Shown here piece after piece: positions 27,499 through 36,161 of a stretch of 64,000 nucleotides of DNA. Both the position numbers and the translations under genes were made by a program. The notes below the pieces were generated by a model. The model saw only the letters and a program-made list of their open reading frames with translations. It had not been told where the DNA came from and did not search any database. Origin of the DNA: WM-3-3 sp041660045 (lineage in GTDB: Bacteria; Pseudomonadota; Gammaproteobacteria; Methylococcales; Methylomonadaceae); NCBI GenBank assembly GCA_041660045.1, contig JBAZXA010000004.1, forward strand, positions 186,001 through 250,000, in the 5' to 3' direction. The stretch's first letter is position 1, and every line of letters starts with the position of its first letter.

Positions 27499-28878
27499 AT
27501 GACCGTTGCCAACAACATTATCTTAAACACTGATAGCTATAAAGCCAGTATGTTCCGGCAATATCCAGAACACACCAGCGGCGTCTATAGTTATATAGAA
27601 TCGCGCGGTGGCCGTTATGGCCAGACCTTATTTTTTGGCTTACAGGGCTTCCTCAAAGCTTATTTTACCCAAGCCATCACCGAAGCCGACATCAATGAGG
27701 CCGAAGCTTTTTTCTCATGGCATGGCGTACCTTTTAATAAAGCGGGCTGGCAATATATTGTGGATCAACATGGCGGCTATTTGCCTATACGCATTAAAGC
27801 CGTCGAAGAAGGCCTGTTGATTCCCGTTAAAAACGTGTTATTAACCATAGAAAATACAGATCCTGAGTGTTTTTGGCTAACCACTTATTTAGAAACCGCC
27901 TTATTACGCGCTATTTGGTATCCCAGCACCGTGGCCACTGTCAGCTGGCATATTAAAAAATTAATTAAAAACCATTTGGAACAATCCGGTAGCCCAGAAT
28001 TAATCGACTTTAAACTACATGATTTTGGTGCCCGTGGCGTTTCCAGCCAAGAAAGCGCAGGCATAGGCGGCGCAGCCCACCTGATTAACTTTATGGGCAC
28101 CGATACCATATCAGGTATTTTGTATGCCCAAACCTATTATGACGCCAAGCAACCCGGCTTTAGCATCCCCGCTGCTGAACATAGTACGATTACCGCTTGG
28201 GGTAAGGATAATGAAGTTTTAGCTTATAAAAATATGCTGGATCAATTTGCCCAGTCTGGCAAAATTGTCGCCATCGTTTCGGACAGCTACGATATTTTTA
28301 ACGCTGCCGAAAAACTATGGGGCACGGCCTTAAAACAGCAAGTGATCGATTCTGGTGCCACCGTAGTCATCAGACCCGACTCAGGTGACCCAGTCCGCGT
28401 CAACACCAAACTCATCGAAATCCTCGGCGAAAAATTCGGCTACACGGTAAATCAAAAAGGCTATAAAGTGCTTAACCATGTCCGTATTATCCAGGGTGAT
28501 GGCGTTAATGAATTAGCCATCAGCACTATTCTAGGACAACTTTCAGCTTTCGGCTGGTCAGCTGATAATATAGCTTTTGGTATGGGCGGTGGTTTACTGC
28601 AACAACTAGACCGCGATACCCAAAAATTCGCTATGAAATGCTCGGCGGCTTGCGTCAATGGCGAATGGATAGATGTAATGAAACAACCGGTAACTGACTT
28701 AAACAAACACTCAAAAGCCGGTCGTGTGAGCCTGTTTTGGGATCAACAAAAGCAACAATTTTATAGTGCGGAAGAAAACGGCAAGGCAAGCGCCTTACAA
28801 ACTGTGTTTGAAAATGGTGAACTATTAAATCCGCTGGATTTTGAAAAAGTACGGCTAAATAGCAAGCGTTTTCTTTAA
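27499..28878 (+). CDS. nadV: Nicotinamide phosphoribosyltransferase (NAMPT)
   Basis: A 459-residue NAMPT. Characteristic parts are NTDSYKASMFRQYP, the RGGRYGQTLFFGLQ stretch, KLHDFGARGVSSQESAGIGG with the active-site region, GTDTISGI, VIRPDSGDP, and GDGVN. It turns nicotinamide and PRPP into NMN, which NadM upstream adenylates to NAD. Slightly shorter than the animal enzyme. The ATG at 27499 has AAGGAG upstream. Confidence 0.95.
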   Translation: MTVANNIILNTDSYKASMFRQYPEHTSGVYSYIESRGGRYGQTLFFGLQGFLKAYFTQAITEADINEAEAFFSWHGVPFNKAGWQYIVDQHGGYLPIRIKAVEEGLLIPVKNVLLTIENTDPECFWLTTYLETALLRAIWYPSTVATVSWHIKKLIKNHLEQSGSPELIDFKLHDFGARGVSSQESAGIGGAAHLINFMGTDTISGILYAQTYYDAKQPGFSIPAAEHSTITAWGKDNEVLAYKNMLDQFAQSGKIVAIVSDSYDIFNAAEKLWGTALKQQVIDSGATVVIRPDSGDPVRVNTKLIEILGEKFGYTVNQKGYKVLNHVRIIQGDGVNELAISTILGQLSAFGWSADNIAFGMGGGLLQQLDRDTQKFAMKCSAACVNGEWIDVMKQPVTDLNKHSKAGRVSLFWDQQKQQFYSAEENGKASALQTVFENGELLNPLDFEKVRLNSKRFL

Positions 28879-28889
28879 CTTAAGCCAAC

Positions 28890-28916
28890 TTGGCCACCCG
28901 CGTCCCGGGTGGCCAA
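28890..28916. terminator. Hairpin between convergent nadV and nfeD
   Basis: TTGGCCACCCG at 28890-28900 pairs perfectly with CGGGTGGCCAA at 28906-28916 around a five-base loop. It lies between the ends of two convergent genes. No long T run follows on either strand, so termination may be weak or factor-assisted. Confidence 0.7.
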
Positions 28917-28921
28917 ACGGC

Positions 28922-29365
28922 TCAATCCAATAACTTTTCCACATCAAAAACCAAACCACGCACTGCAGTTACTTTTACACGTGTGCTGATATTACAATCT
29001 TCGCCCTGCACTTTCCAAATAGCATCATCCACTTTGATTTTGCCTTGGCCATTAATAATAGGCTCATACAAATTAAACACCCGGCCTATGTATTGGGCAC
29101 CACGTTGATTTAAAAATGGTTGGTCGGTAACGCGTTGCTGCGCTTTGCCATAACGCCGCCAAACCAAAATTGACAATATTGATAAAAAAGCAAATACCGC
29201 GCATTGGCTTTCCAAGGCCAATACCGGCAGCACCCATAACAACGCGCCTGTTAAAAATGCCGCGATAGCTAACCAAAGAAAGAAAAAGCCCGGCGCCAAA
29301 AGCTCAATCACTAATAAGGCTAAGGCAATAACCCACCATGACCAAAACTCAAATACCAATAGCAT
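28922..29365 (-). CDS. NfeD-like membrane protein
   Basis: A 147-residue protein with three hydrophobic helices in the first 75 residues and a C-terminal OB-fold beta domain (GRVFNLYEPIINGQGKIKVD, DCNISTRVKVTAV). NfeD proteins pair with SPFH/stomatin proteins, as here (two bases after the upstream gene). They organise membrane microdomains or quality control. Confidence 0.9.
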   Translation of the reverse strand: MLLVFEFWSWWVIALALLVIELLAPGFFFLWLAIAAFLTGALLWVLPVLALESQCAVFAFLSILSILVWRRYGKAQQRVTDQPFLNQRGAQYIGRVFNLYEPIINGQGKIKVDDAIWKVQGEDCNISTRVKVTAVRGLVFDVEKLLD

Positions 29366-29367
29366 AC

Positions 29368-30291
29368 TTAGCCCCCGGCTTTTTGCTTAGCCCCTTTAGC
29401 CAACTCGGCAATCCCCCCTAATGCGCCGATCACGCTAGCGGCTTCTAGCGGCATAAAAATTAATTTGCTGTTTTCCGCAGTCGCAATACTTTTTAAGGAT
29501 TCAATATATTTTTGGGCAACAAAATAATTAACCGCTTGTATATCGCCTTTAGCGATAGCTTCAGACACCATCAATGTGGCTTTTGCCTCGGCCTCAGCCA
29601 GCCGCTCCCTAGCGTCTGCATCACGGTAGGAAGCTTGCTTACGGCCTTCTGCCTCTAAAATCGCAGCTTGTTGCGCACCTTCTGCACGTAAAATTTCTGA
29701 CTGCCTAAGGCCTTCAGCTTCCAAAATAGACGCGCGTTTTAAACGTTCTGCCTTCATTTGCCGCCCCATGGCTTCAACTAAATCTTTAGGCGGTGCTATG
29801 TCTTTAATTTCAATTCGGGTTACTTTTATACCCCACGGTGTAGTCGCTTCATCCACCACCACCAACAAACGCGCGTTAATATCATCCCGACGCGACAACA
29901 ATTCATCCAAATCCATCGAGCCCATCACGGTACGGATATTGGTCATCACCAGATTTAAAATCGCCACATCCAGCTGATTGACTTCATAAGCCGCCTTGGC
30001 CGCCTCTATGACTTGATAAAACACCACGCCATCCACCGTGACCATGGCGTTATCCTTGGTTATCACTTCTTGCGATGGCACATCCATCACTTGCTCCATC
30101 ATAATTAACCTTCTGCCAATCCGATCTATCACCGGCATAATAATATTTAATCCCGGTGTTAATGTATTGGTATAACGCCCAAAACGTTCAACGGTAAATT
30201 CCATGCCTTGCGGTACCGATTTAACGCTTAAAAAAACCAGTAGTACTGCAAACACCATAAACACTAAAACTAAACTACCAAAACTAGCCAT
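29368..30291 (-). CDS. SPFH/stomatin-like membrane protein (QmcA type)
   Basis: A 307-residue protein with one N-terminal membrane helix (about 5-22), an SPFH domain (VPQGMEFTVERFGRYTNTLT) and a long coiled-coil region (LEAEGLRQSEILRAEGAQQA). This is the stomatin/QmcA family. It forms an operon with nfeD immediately downstream. Confidence 0.93.
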   Translation of the reverse strand: MASFGSLVLVFMVFAVLLVFLSVKSVPQGMEFTVERFGRYTNTLTPGLNIIMPVIDRIGRRLIMMEQVMDVPSQEVITKDNAMVTVDGVVFYQVIEAAKAAYEVNQLDVAILNLVMTNIRTVMGSMDLDELLSRRDDINARLLVVVDEATTPWGIKVTRIEIKDIAPPKDLVEAMGRQMKAERLKRASILEAEGLRQSEILRAEGAQQAAILEAEGRKQASYRDADARERLAEAEAKATLMVSEAIAKGDIQAVNYFVAQKYIESLKSIATAENSKLIFMPLEAASVIGALGGIAELAKGAKQKAGG

Positions 30292-30422
30292 ATTGCCCCC
30301 AGATTTATTATTATGAAATTATAGTTAACCCGTTAAAATAAAGCCTATGCCCGTTACCTATTTAATTGTAGCTTGGCACGTAACAATAATAATGTAAAAA
30401 CTAACTTGACAGGTAAACCTAA

Positions 30423-30722
30423 ATGTCGACTAACACCTTAATCTATGGCTCTTTTGATATAGGGATTTTGACCCTACTCTTTTTGATTATCGGTTTGTAT
30501 AAACCGCAATGGCCGTTATTTTTTCTAAAAAAACCGGATCGTTTTTTAATTGTCGTTACCGCAACAGTACTTGTTATGATTACCGCCACCATGTATGGCG
30601 AAGGCAATCGCCGGCAAAAATTAGAACAAGAACAAGCCACCGCGGCAGCACAAAAACTTTCCGCGACCCCAACACCGCCGTCACCTACCCCGATTCCTGT
30701 GCCTTCGGATGCTAAGCCTTAA
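30423..30722 (+). CDS. Small two-helix membrane protein of unknown function
   Basis: A 99-residue frame with two hydrophobic helices (about 12-27 and 40-58) separated by a short basic loop (FFLKKPDR), then a charged stretch and a proline/threonine-rich tail (TPTPPSPTPIPVPSDAKP). No ribosome binding site better than AGGTAAACCTAA is seen. I do not recognise a family. It is divergent from the SPFH gene. Confidence 0.6.
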   Translation: MSTNTLIYGSFDIGILTLLFLIIGLYKPQWPLFFLKKPDRFLIVVTATVLVMITATMYGEGNRRQKLEQEQATAAAQKLSATPTPPSPTPIPVPSDAKP

Positions 30723-30868
30723 GTCTAGGCCCAGCTTAAAATAGTGGCAAATAACATAGTCATGGAACCTTTTACCCTTTTTCTGGTTTAATAGCCTTTA
30801 ACTGATCATTGCAGATGGCAGGACATCAGGCCCTAATCCCTAATTTAAACCCTTTAAGACTTTAATAT

Positions 30869-31918
30869 ATGACTCAAAATCTTGAAATTATGGAATCCGT
30901 CCAACATTATTATGGACAAGTCTTGCAATCCAGCAATGATTTAAAAACCAGCGCCTGTTGCACGGCCGATGCGATGCCGACGTATTTACGGTCACTCGTA
31001 AAAGAACTGCACTCGGAAGTCACGGATCGCTTTTATGGCTGCGGCTCGCCCTTACCGCCAGCATTAACCGGCAGCACAGTACTGGATTTAGGCTGCGGCT
31101 CTGGACGTGATTGCTATATGCTATCGAAATTGGTCGGTGAGCATGGCAAAGTCATAGGTGTTGATATGACGGTAGAACAGCTGGAAGTGGCAGTACGCCA
31201 TCGGGACTGGCATGCCCAACGCTTTGGCTATCAACATTCCAATGTTGAATTTTTGCATGGCCAAATTGAAGACCTGTCGACTATAGGCATAGCCGATAAC
31301 AGTGTCGATGTCGTGGTATCCAACTGCGTGGTTAACCTTTCACCCGATAAAACCAAAGTACTGGCAGAAGTGTTCCGGGTATTAAAACCCGGTGGTGAGC
31401 TGTATTTTTCGGATGTTTTCGCCGACCGCCGCATCCCACACCATCTGCGCCATGACCCTGTATTGCTAGGTGAATGTTTAGGCGGCGCCTTGTATTGGGA
31501 AGACTTCCGCCGTATCTTGCATGAACTAGGTTGCCCAGACGTACGCATAGCCAAACAATCACCGATTAGTTTAGATGACCCTGAAGTGGCAGCAAAAGTG
31601 GGTATGGTCAGATTTGAATCCATCACCGTACGGGCATTTAAAATGCCCTTAGAAGACCGCTGTGAAGATTACGGCCAAGTCGCCCGCTATTTGGGTACCC
31701 TACCAGAACATTTACACTCTTTTGATTTAGACGACCACCACCATTTTGAAACCGGCCGGCCATTACGGGTTTGTGGCAATACCGCTGATATGATTTCCAG
31801 CAGCCGTTATGCCCCGCATTTTGAAGTGCTCGGAGATAAAACCACACACTTTGGGATTTTTGACTGCAACCCAGGCCCACAAGGCCAATCTGATGCTTCA
31901 GGTGGCAGCTGCTGCTAA
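30869..31918 (+). CDS. ArsM-like arsenite methyltransferase
   Basis: A 349-residue SAM methyltransferase. The SAM site is VLDLGCGSGRDCYMLSK, followed by IGVDMT and VVSNCVVNLSPDK, the last matching the region with the conserved cysteine of ArsM. Further cysteines occur as a pair near the N-terminus (SACCTA, 30-31) and at the very end (GGSCC). Such cysteines bind As(III) in ArsM. The C-terminal part beyond about residue 245 is longer than the core fold. No other ars gene is adjacent, so the function is probable but not proven. Confidence 0.78.
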   Translation: MTQNLEIMESVQHYYGQVLQSSNDLKTSACCTADAMPTYLRSLVKELHSEVTDRFYGCGSPLPPALTGSTVLDLGCGSGRDCYMLSKLVGEHGKVIGVDMTVEQLEVAVRHRDWHAQRFGYQHSNVEFLHGQIEDLSTIGIADNSVDVVVSNCVVNLSPDKTKVLAEVFRVLKPGGELYFSDVFADRRIPHHLRHDPVLLGECLGGALYWEDFRRILHELGCPDVRIAKQSPISLDDPEVAAKVGMVRFESITVRAFKMPLEDRCEDYGQVARYLGTLPEHLHSFDLDDHHHFETGRPLRVCGNTADMISSSRYAPHFEVLGDKTTHFGIFDCNPGPQGQSDASGGSCC

Positions 31919-31940
31919 ACCGCCTACTCAAGCGATTTGA

Positions 31941-31979
31941 ACCCTAGCTTTAGCTCAGTTTCGGCTAAAGCTAAGGTTA
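31941..31979. terminator. Bidirectional hairpin between arsM-like gene and cobU
   Basis: TAGCTTTAGC (31945-31954) pairs perfectly with GCTAAAGCTA (31964-31973), and the flanking AACC/GGTT extends the symmetry with one bulge. It sits between the ends of convergent genes. Confidence 0.7.
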
Positions 31980-31992
31980 GCCTTTAAGCGTT

Positions 31993-32490
31993 TTACTTCA
32001 TCCGCAGTTTTAAGCCTGCACTACAAAAGTACACTTGACCGCAATTTGCCGCCATAAGCTGTGCCGCCTTACCGGAAAGGTCAACAAACTGCCGGGCTAA
32101 ACGGTTATCTGGCACAATACCGTAACCGACTTCGTTATGTACCAACACCATATCCCCGGGTAATTGCAACACGGCCTCCAGTTCTTGCAAAATCTGCCCT
32201 TCTGTATGTGTATGATAAAGCATGTTATTAAGCCACATGGTAATGCACTCAACCAGCACAGGCCGGTCGCATTGCTGAACAGCCGCCAATAACTTGACCG
32301 GCTCCTCCAAGGTAATAAAGCGTTGTTGGCGCTGTAGCCGATGCATGGCAATACGCGCCTGCATTTCCTCATCCAGGCATTCGGTGGTCGCTAGATAATA
32401 CGGATTAAGATTACCGGACAGCGCCAAAATAGCCGCTTCTGCCAATTTTGACTTGCCACTTTTAACGCCGCCGATAAAAAGTATTTTCAC
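31993..32490 (-). CDS. cobU: Adenosylcobinamide kinase / guanylyltransferase
   Basis: A 165-residue P-loop protein starting MKILFIGGVKSGKSKLAE, with MHRLQRQQRFITLEEP carrying the histidine that becomes guanylylated in CobU, and VHNEVGYGIVPDN typical of the family. It phosphorylates and activates adenosylcobinamide to GDP-cobinamide, a late step in B12 synthesis. Somewhat short (about 180 is usual). Together with cobN it shows that the organism makes or salvages cobalamin. Confidence 0.92.
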   Translation of the reverse strand: MKILFIGGVKSGKSKLAEAAILALSGNLNPYYLATTECLDEEMQARIAMHRLQRQQRFITLEEPVKLLAAVQQCDRPVLVECITMWLNNMLYHTHTEGQILQELEAVLQLPGDMVLVHNEVGYGIVPDNRLARQFVDLSGKAAQLMAANCGQVYFCSAGLKLRMK

Positions 32491-32523
32491 AATATGGCAA
32501 ATTTAAACGCTAAGCTTTGCACG

Positions 32524-33099
32524 TTAAACCCCACCATCTTCCTGATAGCCATATTTTTCTGCCAACTGCAGTAAAACAAACACCGCGCCAGCACCGCCTT
32601 CTTGTGGCGTGGCCGAACAAAAAGCCTGCACATCCCGATGCTGTCTTAGCCATAAGTTGACATTATTTTTTAACACTGGATGTTGGTCTACAGAGCGGTA
32701 ACCTTTGCCATGGATAATACGCACACAACGGCAGCCACCTTCAACGCAGTCGTGTAAAAAGGCCAATAATTGGTGTTTGGCATCATGGCTGTTTAATCCA
32801 TGCAAATCAATTTCTGCATGTAGGCCATAATGTAACCTGCGCAATTTTTTCAGCACATTTTTTTGTAGGCCAGGCGCTAAAAACCCCAAGCTATCTTCAT
32901 GGCTAAGGTTTTCTAAATCCGGGCTAGAGGTAACTTGGAGCTGCTCCTCCAAATCAACTTGCTGCACTTTTGGATAGGGTTTAGGCTTAGGTTTCCCGGT
33001 ATTTTCCAGCACGATTTTATCGGATTTAACGGCTTGCACTGGGCCTACCGCCTGCCGAAATAAATCACTATCTTCTGGTGGAATAATTTTTTTTGACAC
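32524..33099 (-). CDS. Smr-domain protein
   Basis: A 191-residue protein with a charged N-terminal half and a C-terminal Smr (small MutS-related) domain: EIDLHGLNSHDAKHQLLAFL, RIIHGKGYRS, GGAGAVFVLL. The DLHG and HGKG motifs mark the predicted nuclease site. Related to E. coli SmrA/SmrB, of which SmrB cleaves mRNA at collided ribosomes. It is divergent from surE. Confidence 0.92.
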   Translation of the reverse strand: MSKKIIPPEDSDLFRQAVGPVQAVKSDKIVLENTGKPKPKPYPKVQQVDLEEQLQVTSSPDLENLSHEDSLGFLAPGLQKNVLKKLRRLHYGLHAEIDLHGLNSHDAKHQLLAFLHDCVEGGCRCVRIIHGKGYRSVDQHPVLKNNVNLWLRQHRDVQAFCSATPQEGGAGAVFVLLQLAEKYGYQEDGGV

Positions 33100-33173
33100 G
33101 AAAGCTGCTTTTGTAATGTATTGTTGCTAACATTCTTGATTTTATAGTTTATTTAGCTCAAGGGCGACTGATA

Positions 33174-33929
33174 ATGCACATTTTGTTAAGCAATGACGAT
33201 GGCTACTTGGCCGAGGGACTTATCGCGCTCGCCCATGCCTTGCGTCAATATGCTGAAATTTCAGTCGTTGCCCCCGACCGAAACCGCAGTGCCGCCAGCA
33301 ATTCGCTGACCTTAGAAATGCCCTTACGTGCTTATGAAACCGATAATGGTTTTATTAAAGTGGATGGCACCCCCACCGATTGCGTGCATTTGGCGATTAC
33401 CGGATTACTTGAGCATGAACCTGATATGGTGTTTGCCGGTATTAACCATGGTTCTAATTTAGGCGATGATGTGATCTACTCAGGCACTGTCGCCGCCGCC
33501 ACCGAAGGCCGTTTTTTAGGCTTGCCCGCAGTTGCCATCTCCTTGGCAGGGCCTAACCCAGAGCACTTTGAAACCGCCGCCCACGTTGCCGTGACTTTGC
33601 TTCAACAGCTGATCGCCAAACCTTTACCCAAAGATACTTTGTTAAATATTAATGTGCCCGATATTGCACTCGCCGATTTAAAAGGTTATCAAGCCACCCG
33701 CTTAGGTCTGCGCCATAAATCAGAACCCGTAGTTAAAAGCCAGGATCCACGGGGCCGTAAAATTTACTGGGTAGGTCCACCAGGTGCCGAACAAGATGCA
33801 GGTCCCGGCACCGACTTTTATGCGATTGCTGAAGGCTATGTCTCAGTCACGCCGCTACAACTGGATTTAACCCTATATGCACAACTCAACAGCATTAAAG
33901 ATTGGCTGCCCAATGCCATGGGAGCATAG
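33174..33929 (+). CDS. surE: 5'/3'-nucleotidase SurE
   Basis: A 251-residue protein beginning MHILLSNDDGYLAEGL with the metal-binding DD pair, then VVAPDRNRSAASNSLT and GINHGSNLGDDVIYSGTVAA. This is the SurE signature. It dephosphorylates nucleoside monophosphates in stationary phase survival. pcm follows after two bases, the usual surE-pcm pair. Confidence 0.97.
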   Translation: MHILLSNDDGYLAEGLIALAHALRQYAEISVVAPDRNRSAASNSLTLEMPLRAYETDNGFIKVDGTPTDCVHLAITGLLEHEPDMVFAGINHGSNLGDDVIYSGTVAAATEGRFLGLPAVAISLAGPNPEHFETAAHVAVTLLQQLIAKPLPKDTLLNINVPDIALADLKGYQATRLGLRHKSEPVVKSQDPRGRKIYWVGPPGAEQDAGPGTDFYAIAEGYVSVTPLQLDLTLYAQLNSIKDWLPNAMGA

Positions 33930-33931
33930 CC

Positions 33932-34591
33932 ATGATTAAAAGCCTTGAAGGCATCGGTATGACCTCAAAACGCACCCGCAACCGCATGATAGAGCGCTTG
34001 CAGGAACAAGGCATCCAGAACAACCAGGTTCTGGAAGTGATGCGTAACACACCACGGCATATATTTATGGACGAGGCCTTATCCAGTAGGGCTTATGAAG
34101 ATACCGCCCTGCCCATAGGCCATAACCAGACCATATCACAGCCTTATATTGTCGCCAAAATGACCGAATTGCTGCTTGCAACCGGACGGCTCCCCAAAAT
34201 TTTGGAAATAGGCACCGGCTGTGGTTACCAAACCGCTATCCTCGCGCAGCTTTGCGACCATGTTTACACCGTGGAACGAGTGCAACCTTTACAAAAAAAA
34301 GCCAAAGACCATCTATGGAGCCTCAAGCTCAAAAATATCAGCTATCTGCACAGTGATGGCGGCTGGGGTTGGCCAGACAAAGCGCCTTTTGATGGCATTA
34401 TGGTAACCGCTGCGCCGTCTGAAATCCCCGAAAACTTGCTGGCACAAATGGCCTTAGGTGGCGTTATGGTTATCCCCATAGGCCACGGTAACAGCCAGCA
34501 GCTGCAACGGGTCACCCGCACGGCAAGCAATTATGAAATCGAGCAATTAGAACCCGTGGTTTTTGTGCCTTTTTTACCCGGCCGGGCTTAA
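33932..34591 (+). CDS. pcm: Protein-L-isoaspartate O-methyltransferase
   Basis: From the ATG at 33932 (GGGAG seven bases upstream) the protein has 219 residues, the usual length. It contains RHIFMDEAL, IGHNQTISQPYIVAKMTELL, and the SAM site ILEIGTGCGYQTAILAQL. It repairs isoaspartyl residues in aged proteins. The frame extends upstream to 33902 inside surE, which is less likely. In many gammaproteobacteria nlpD and rpoS follow; here a decayed lysR lies downstream instead. Confidence 0.96.
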   Translation: MIKSLEGIGMTSKRTRNRMIERLQEQGIQNNQVLEVMRNTPRHIFMDEALSSRAYEDTALPIGHNQTISQPYIVAKMTELLLATGRLPKILEIGTGCGYQTAILAQLCDHVYTVERVQPLQKKAKDHLWSLKLKNISYLHSDGGWGWPDKAPFDGIMVTAAPSEIPENLLAQMALGGVMVIPIGHGNSQQLQRVTRTASNYEIEQLEPVVFVPFLPGRA

Positions 34592-34623
34592 CGGCTAACT
34601 GCGCCGCCTGCTTGACTTAAGCC

Positions 34624-35292
34624 TTAAGGTCGCTTAACAACGGACAATCTAAGCGTTTGTACCACCAACTGGCGGCCACCTTTATCTGCCGTGCGCATGG
34701 CCAGCCATACCGGCTCAGGTTGACGGGCTTCTTCGACAGCTAACTCAAGCAACAAGCCCGCTGTTAAGTCATTTTCAACCAGCACCTAGGCAAAAAACCA
34801 AAGCCCAAACCTGCCTTTTGAAATTGTATTTTGCTATCTATCGTGGGCACGGTAATACGTTTTTGGCCGGATAATAAGCCTAGCGTTTTTGCCGGCAAGG
34901 AACGGGTGCTAGCAGCAACCACAATAACCGTATGCGCATGTAATTCATTGCTTTTAACAGGTTGTTCGGCCTTGGCCATAGCATGGCTGGGAGCCACGCA
35001 AAATACAAATTCAACCGTATCAATTTGGCGGACTTGATAACCGCCCCAATTAGGGCAATCGCCAATGGCGATAATCAGCTCAGCGCGGTTTTCACGTAAA
35101 GCCTCCCAGACGCCACCTAGGGTTTCTGCCGAGATCCGGATACGTGTCCCACACTCCAGTGCATTAAAGCTATGAAAATCATCAATAAAAACACTTATGG
35201 GAATTAAAGCATCAAAAGCAATCCTAAGTTCCGTTTCATAGCCTGTGGCTATTTTGTATAAGCGCGATTCTAAATCACCCAACGCATGTAAC
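34624..35292 (-). pseudogene. LysR-type regulator, 5' end lost and frameshifted
   Basis: The minus strand encodes a LysR substrate-binding domain: ESRLYKIATGYETELRIAFD, then FVFCVAPSHAMAKAEQP and GLGFGFLPR. Near 34787 the frame breaks: continuing in the next frame gives VLVENDLTAGLLLELAVEEA and on to a natural stop at 34624, consistent with a one-base deletion. At the 5' side the gene is cut at 35292 by the IS66-type sequence, and the N-terminal DNA-binding domain is not found further upstream. The gene is therefore dead in two ways. Confidence 0.85.
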
Positions 35293-35606
35293 GTAAGCGT
35301 ACAACGCGGTCGGGTTGTACGCTTACGCCACAACTCCGCCAACCAGGCCGCCGATACGCCCGGTGGCAGCTCAAGCCAGTGGCCGCCCGCATGCCGCAGC
35401 ACCAAAGGTTCGGATACCGGCACTTGGACTTGTACCGGAATGAGCGACGGGGACGGCGGCGATACCGGTTGCCCATGACGATATTCACACAAACGTGCCC
35501 CAAAGGTTTTGGGGTTTAACTGCTGTTGCCGGCAATAATCCGCTTGCGCTAGGCCGCTGGCCTGCCATGCCTCAATATGCCCAATCCACTTCTTTGGTAA
35601 TGTCAT
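34764..35606 (-). pseudogene. Chimeric frame: IS66 TnpA-like N-terminus fused to LysR remnant
   Basis: This 280-codon frame begins as an IS66 accessory protein TnpA (WQASGLAQADYCRQQQLNPK, TFGARLCEYR, ending near HWLELPPGVSAAWLAELWRK) and then reads through the IS terminal palindrome into the LysR ligand-binding domain. It is a fusion made by insertion and deletion, with no expected function of its own. TnpA is a small DNA-binding-type protein of IS66 elements; tnpB and the transposase gene tnpC are absent. Confidence 0.8.
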
Positions 35607-35793
35607 CGGTAGTCCCCATCCAAAAGGGCAAGGATGACAGTTCGTAACAGGGTTGAGTAGGTGGTTTGGCTAGACGTTTACGATGTTTACGCCCAACAGC
35701 CGCATTGATGAACTGCTGCCCCTAGATCCGGCATTTCTTGAAACCGTTAAACATAACAAGCTCTGAATCAACGCGGTCGGGTTGTACGCTTAC
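35293..35793 (-). mobile_element. IS66-type remnant (tnpA only)
   Basis: The ends carry 13-bp inverted repeats, GTAAGCGTACAAC at 35293-35305 and GTTGTACGCTTAC at 35781-35793, with the GTAAGCG start typical of IS66 elements. A 25-base sequence at 35302-35326 is repeated exactly at 35769-35793 in the same orientation. Only tnpA lies between. The 8-base flanks (CATGTAAC and CAAGCAGC) do not match, so there is no target duplication and a rearrangement is likely. Confidence 0.75.
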
Positions 35794-36161
35794 CAAGCAG
35801 CCATTCTAGGCAACAAAATTCCGCGGCAAATCAGTTTTAGGTCGGCAGTACAGTTTATCAGTGAAATAACCACTGATTTTTTAAAGAGGAACGGTAAAAC
35901 CTGACAAAGCCTATTGCTGGGGATACTGAAAGCAATTGCTTCGGTCCCGATTGGGCGGCAAAAGCGAAAAAGGCAACCACGGGCGGTAAAACGAAGACCC
36001 AAGGCCTATCCATTACTCACGGTGCCAAGGTATGAGATTGTAGTATAACACCATGTATTCAATAGATAACTTTGTTCAGGTAGCAGTATTGGAGTCTGAC
36101 CCCTTTGATACGAGAACAGGCAAAGGCTTAATAATAAAATATGGCATAATTGCTGCTTTAT
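35794..36161. other. Non-coding stretch with island border repeat
   Basis: No convincing gene. A hairpin with ATCAGTG/CACTGAT arms at 35857-35877 is followed by T6 (a plus-strand terminator shape), and at 36092-36111 lies a 20-base sequence that recurs inverted at 42220-42239. A 70-codon frame on the minus strand here looks random and was not called. Confidence 0.55.
35857..35882 (+). terminator. Terminator-like hairpin with T6
   Basis: ATCAGTG at 35857-35863 pairs with CACTGAT at 35871-35877 over a seven-base loop, followed by six T. There is no obvious plus-strand gene upstream, so it may be a relic. Confidence 0.5.

Noticed and set aside
35790..36002. 70-codon minus-strand frame beside the IS66 remnant
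   Set aside because: Composition looks random, no ribosome binding site, and it begins in the repeat-bearing intergenic DNA.
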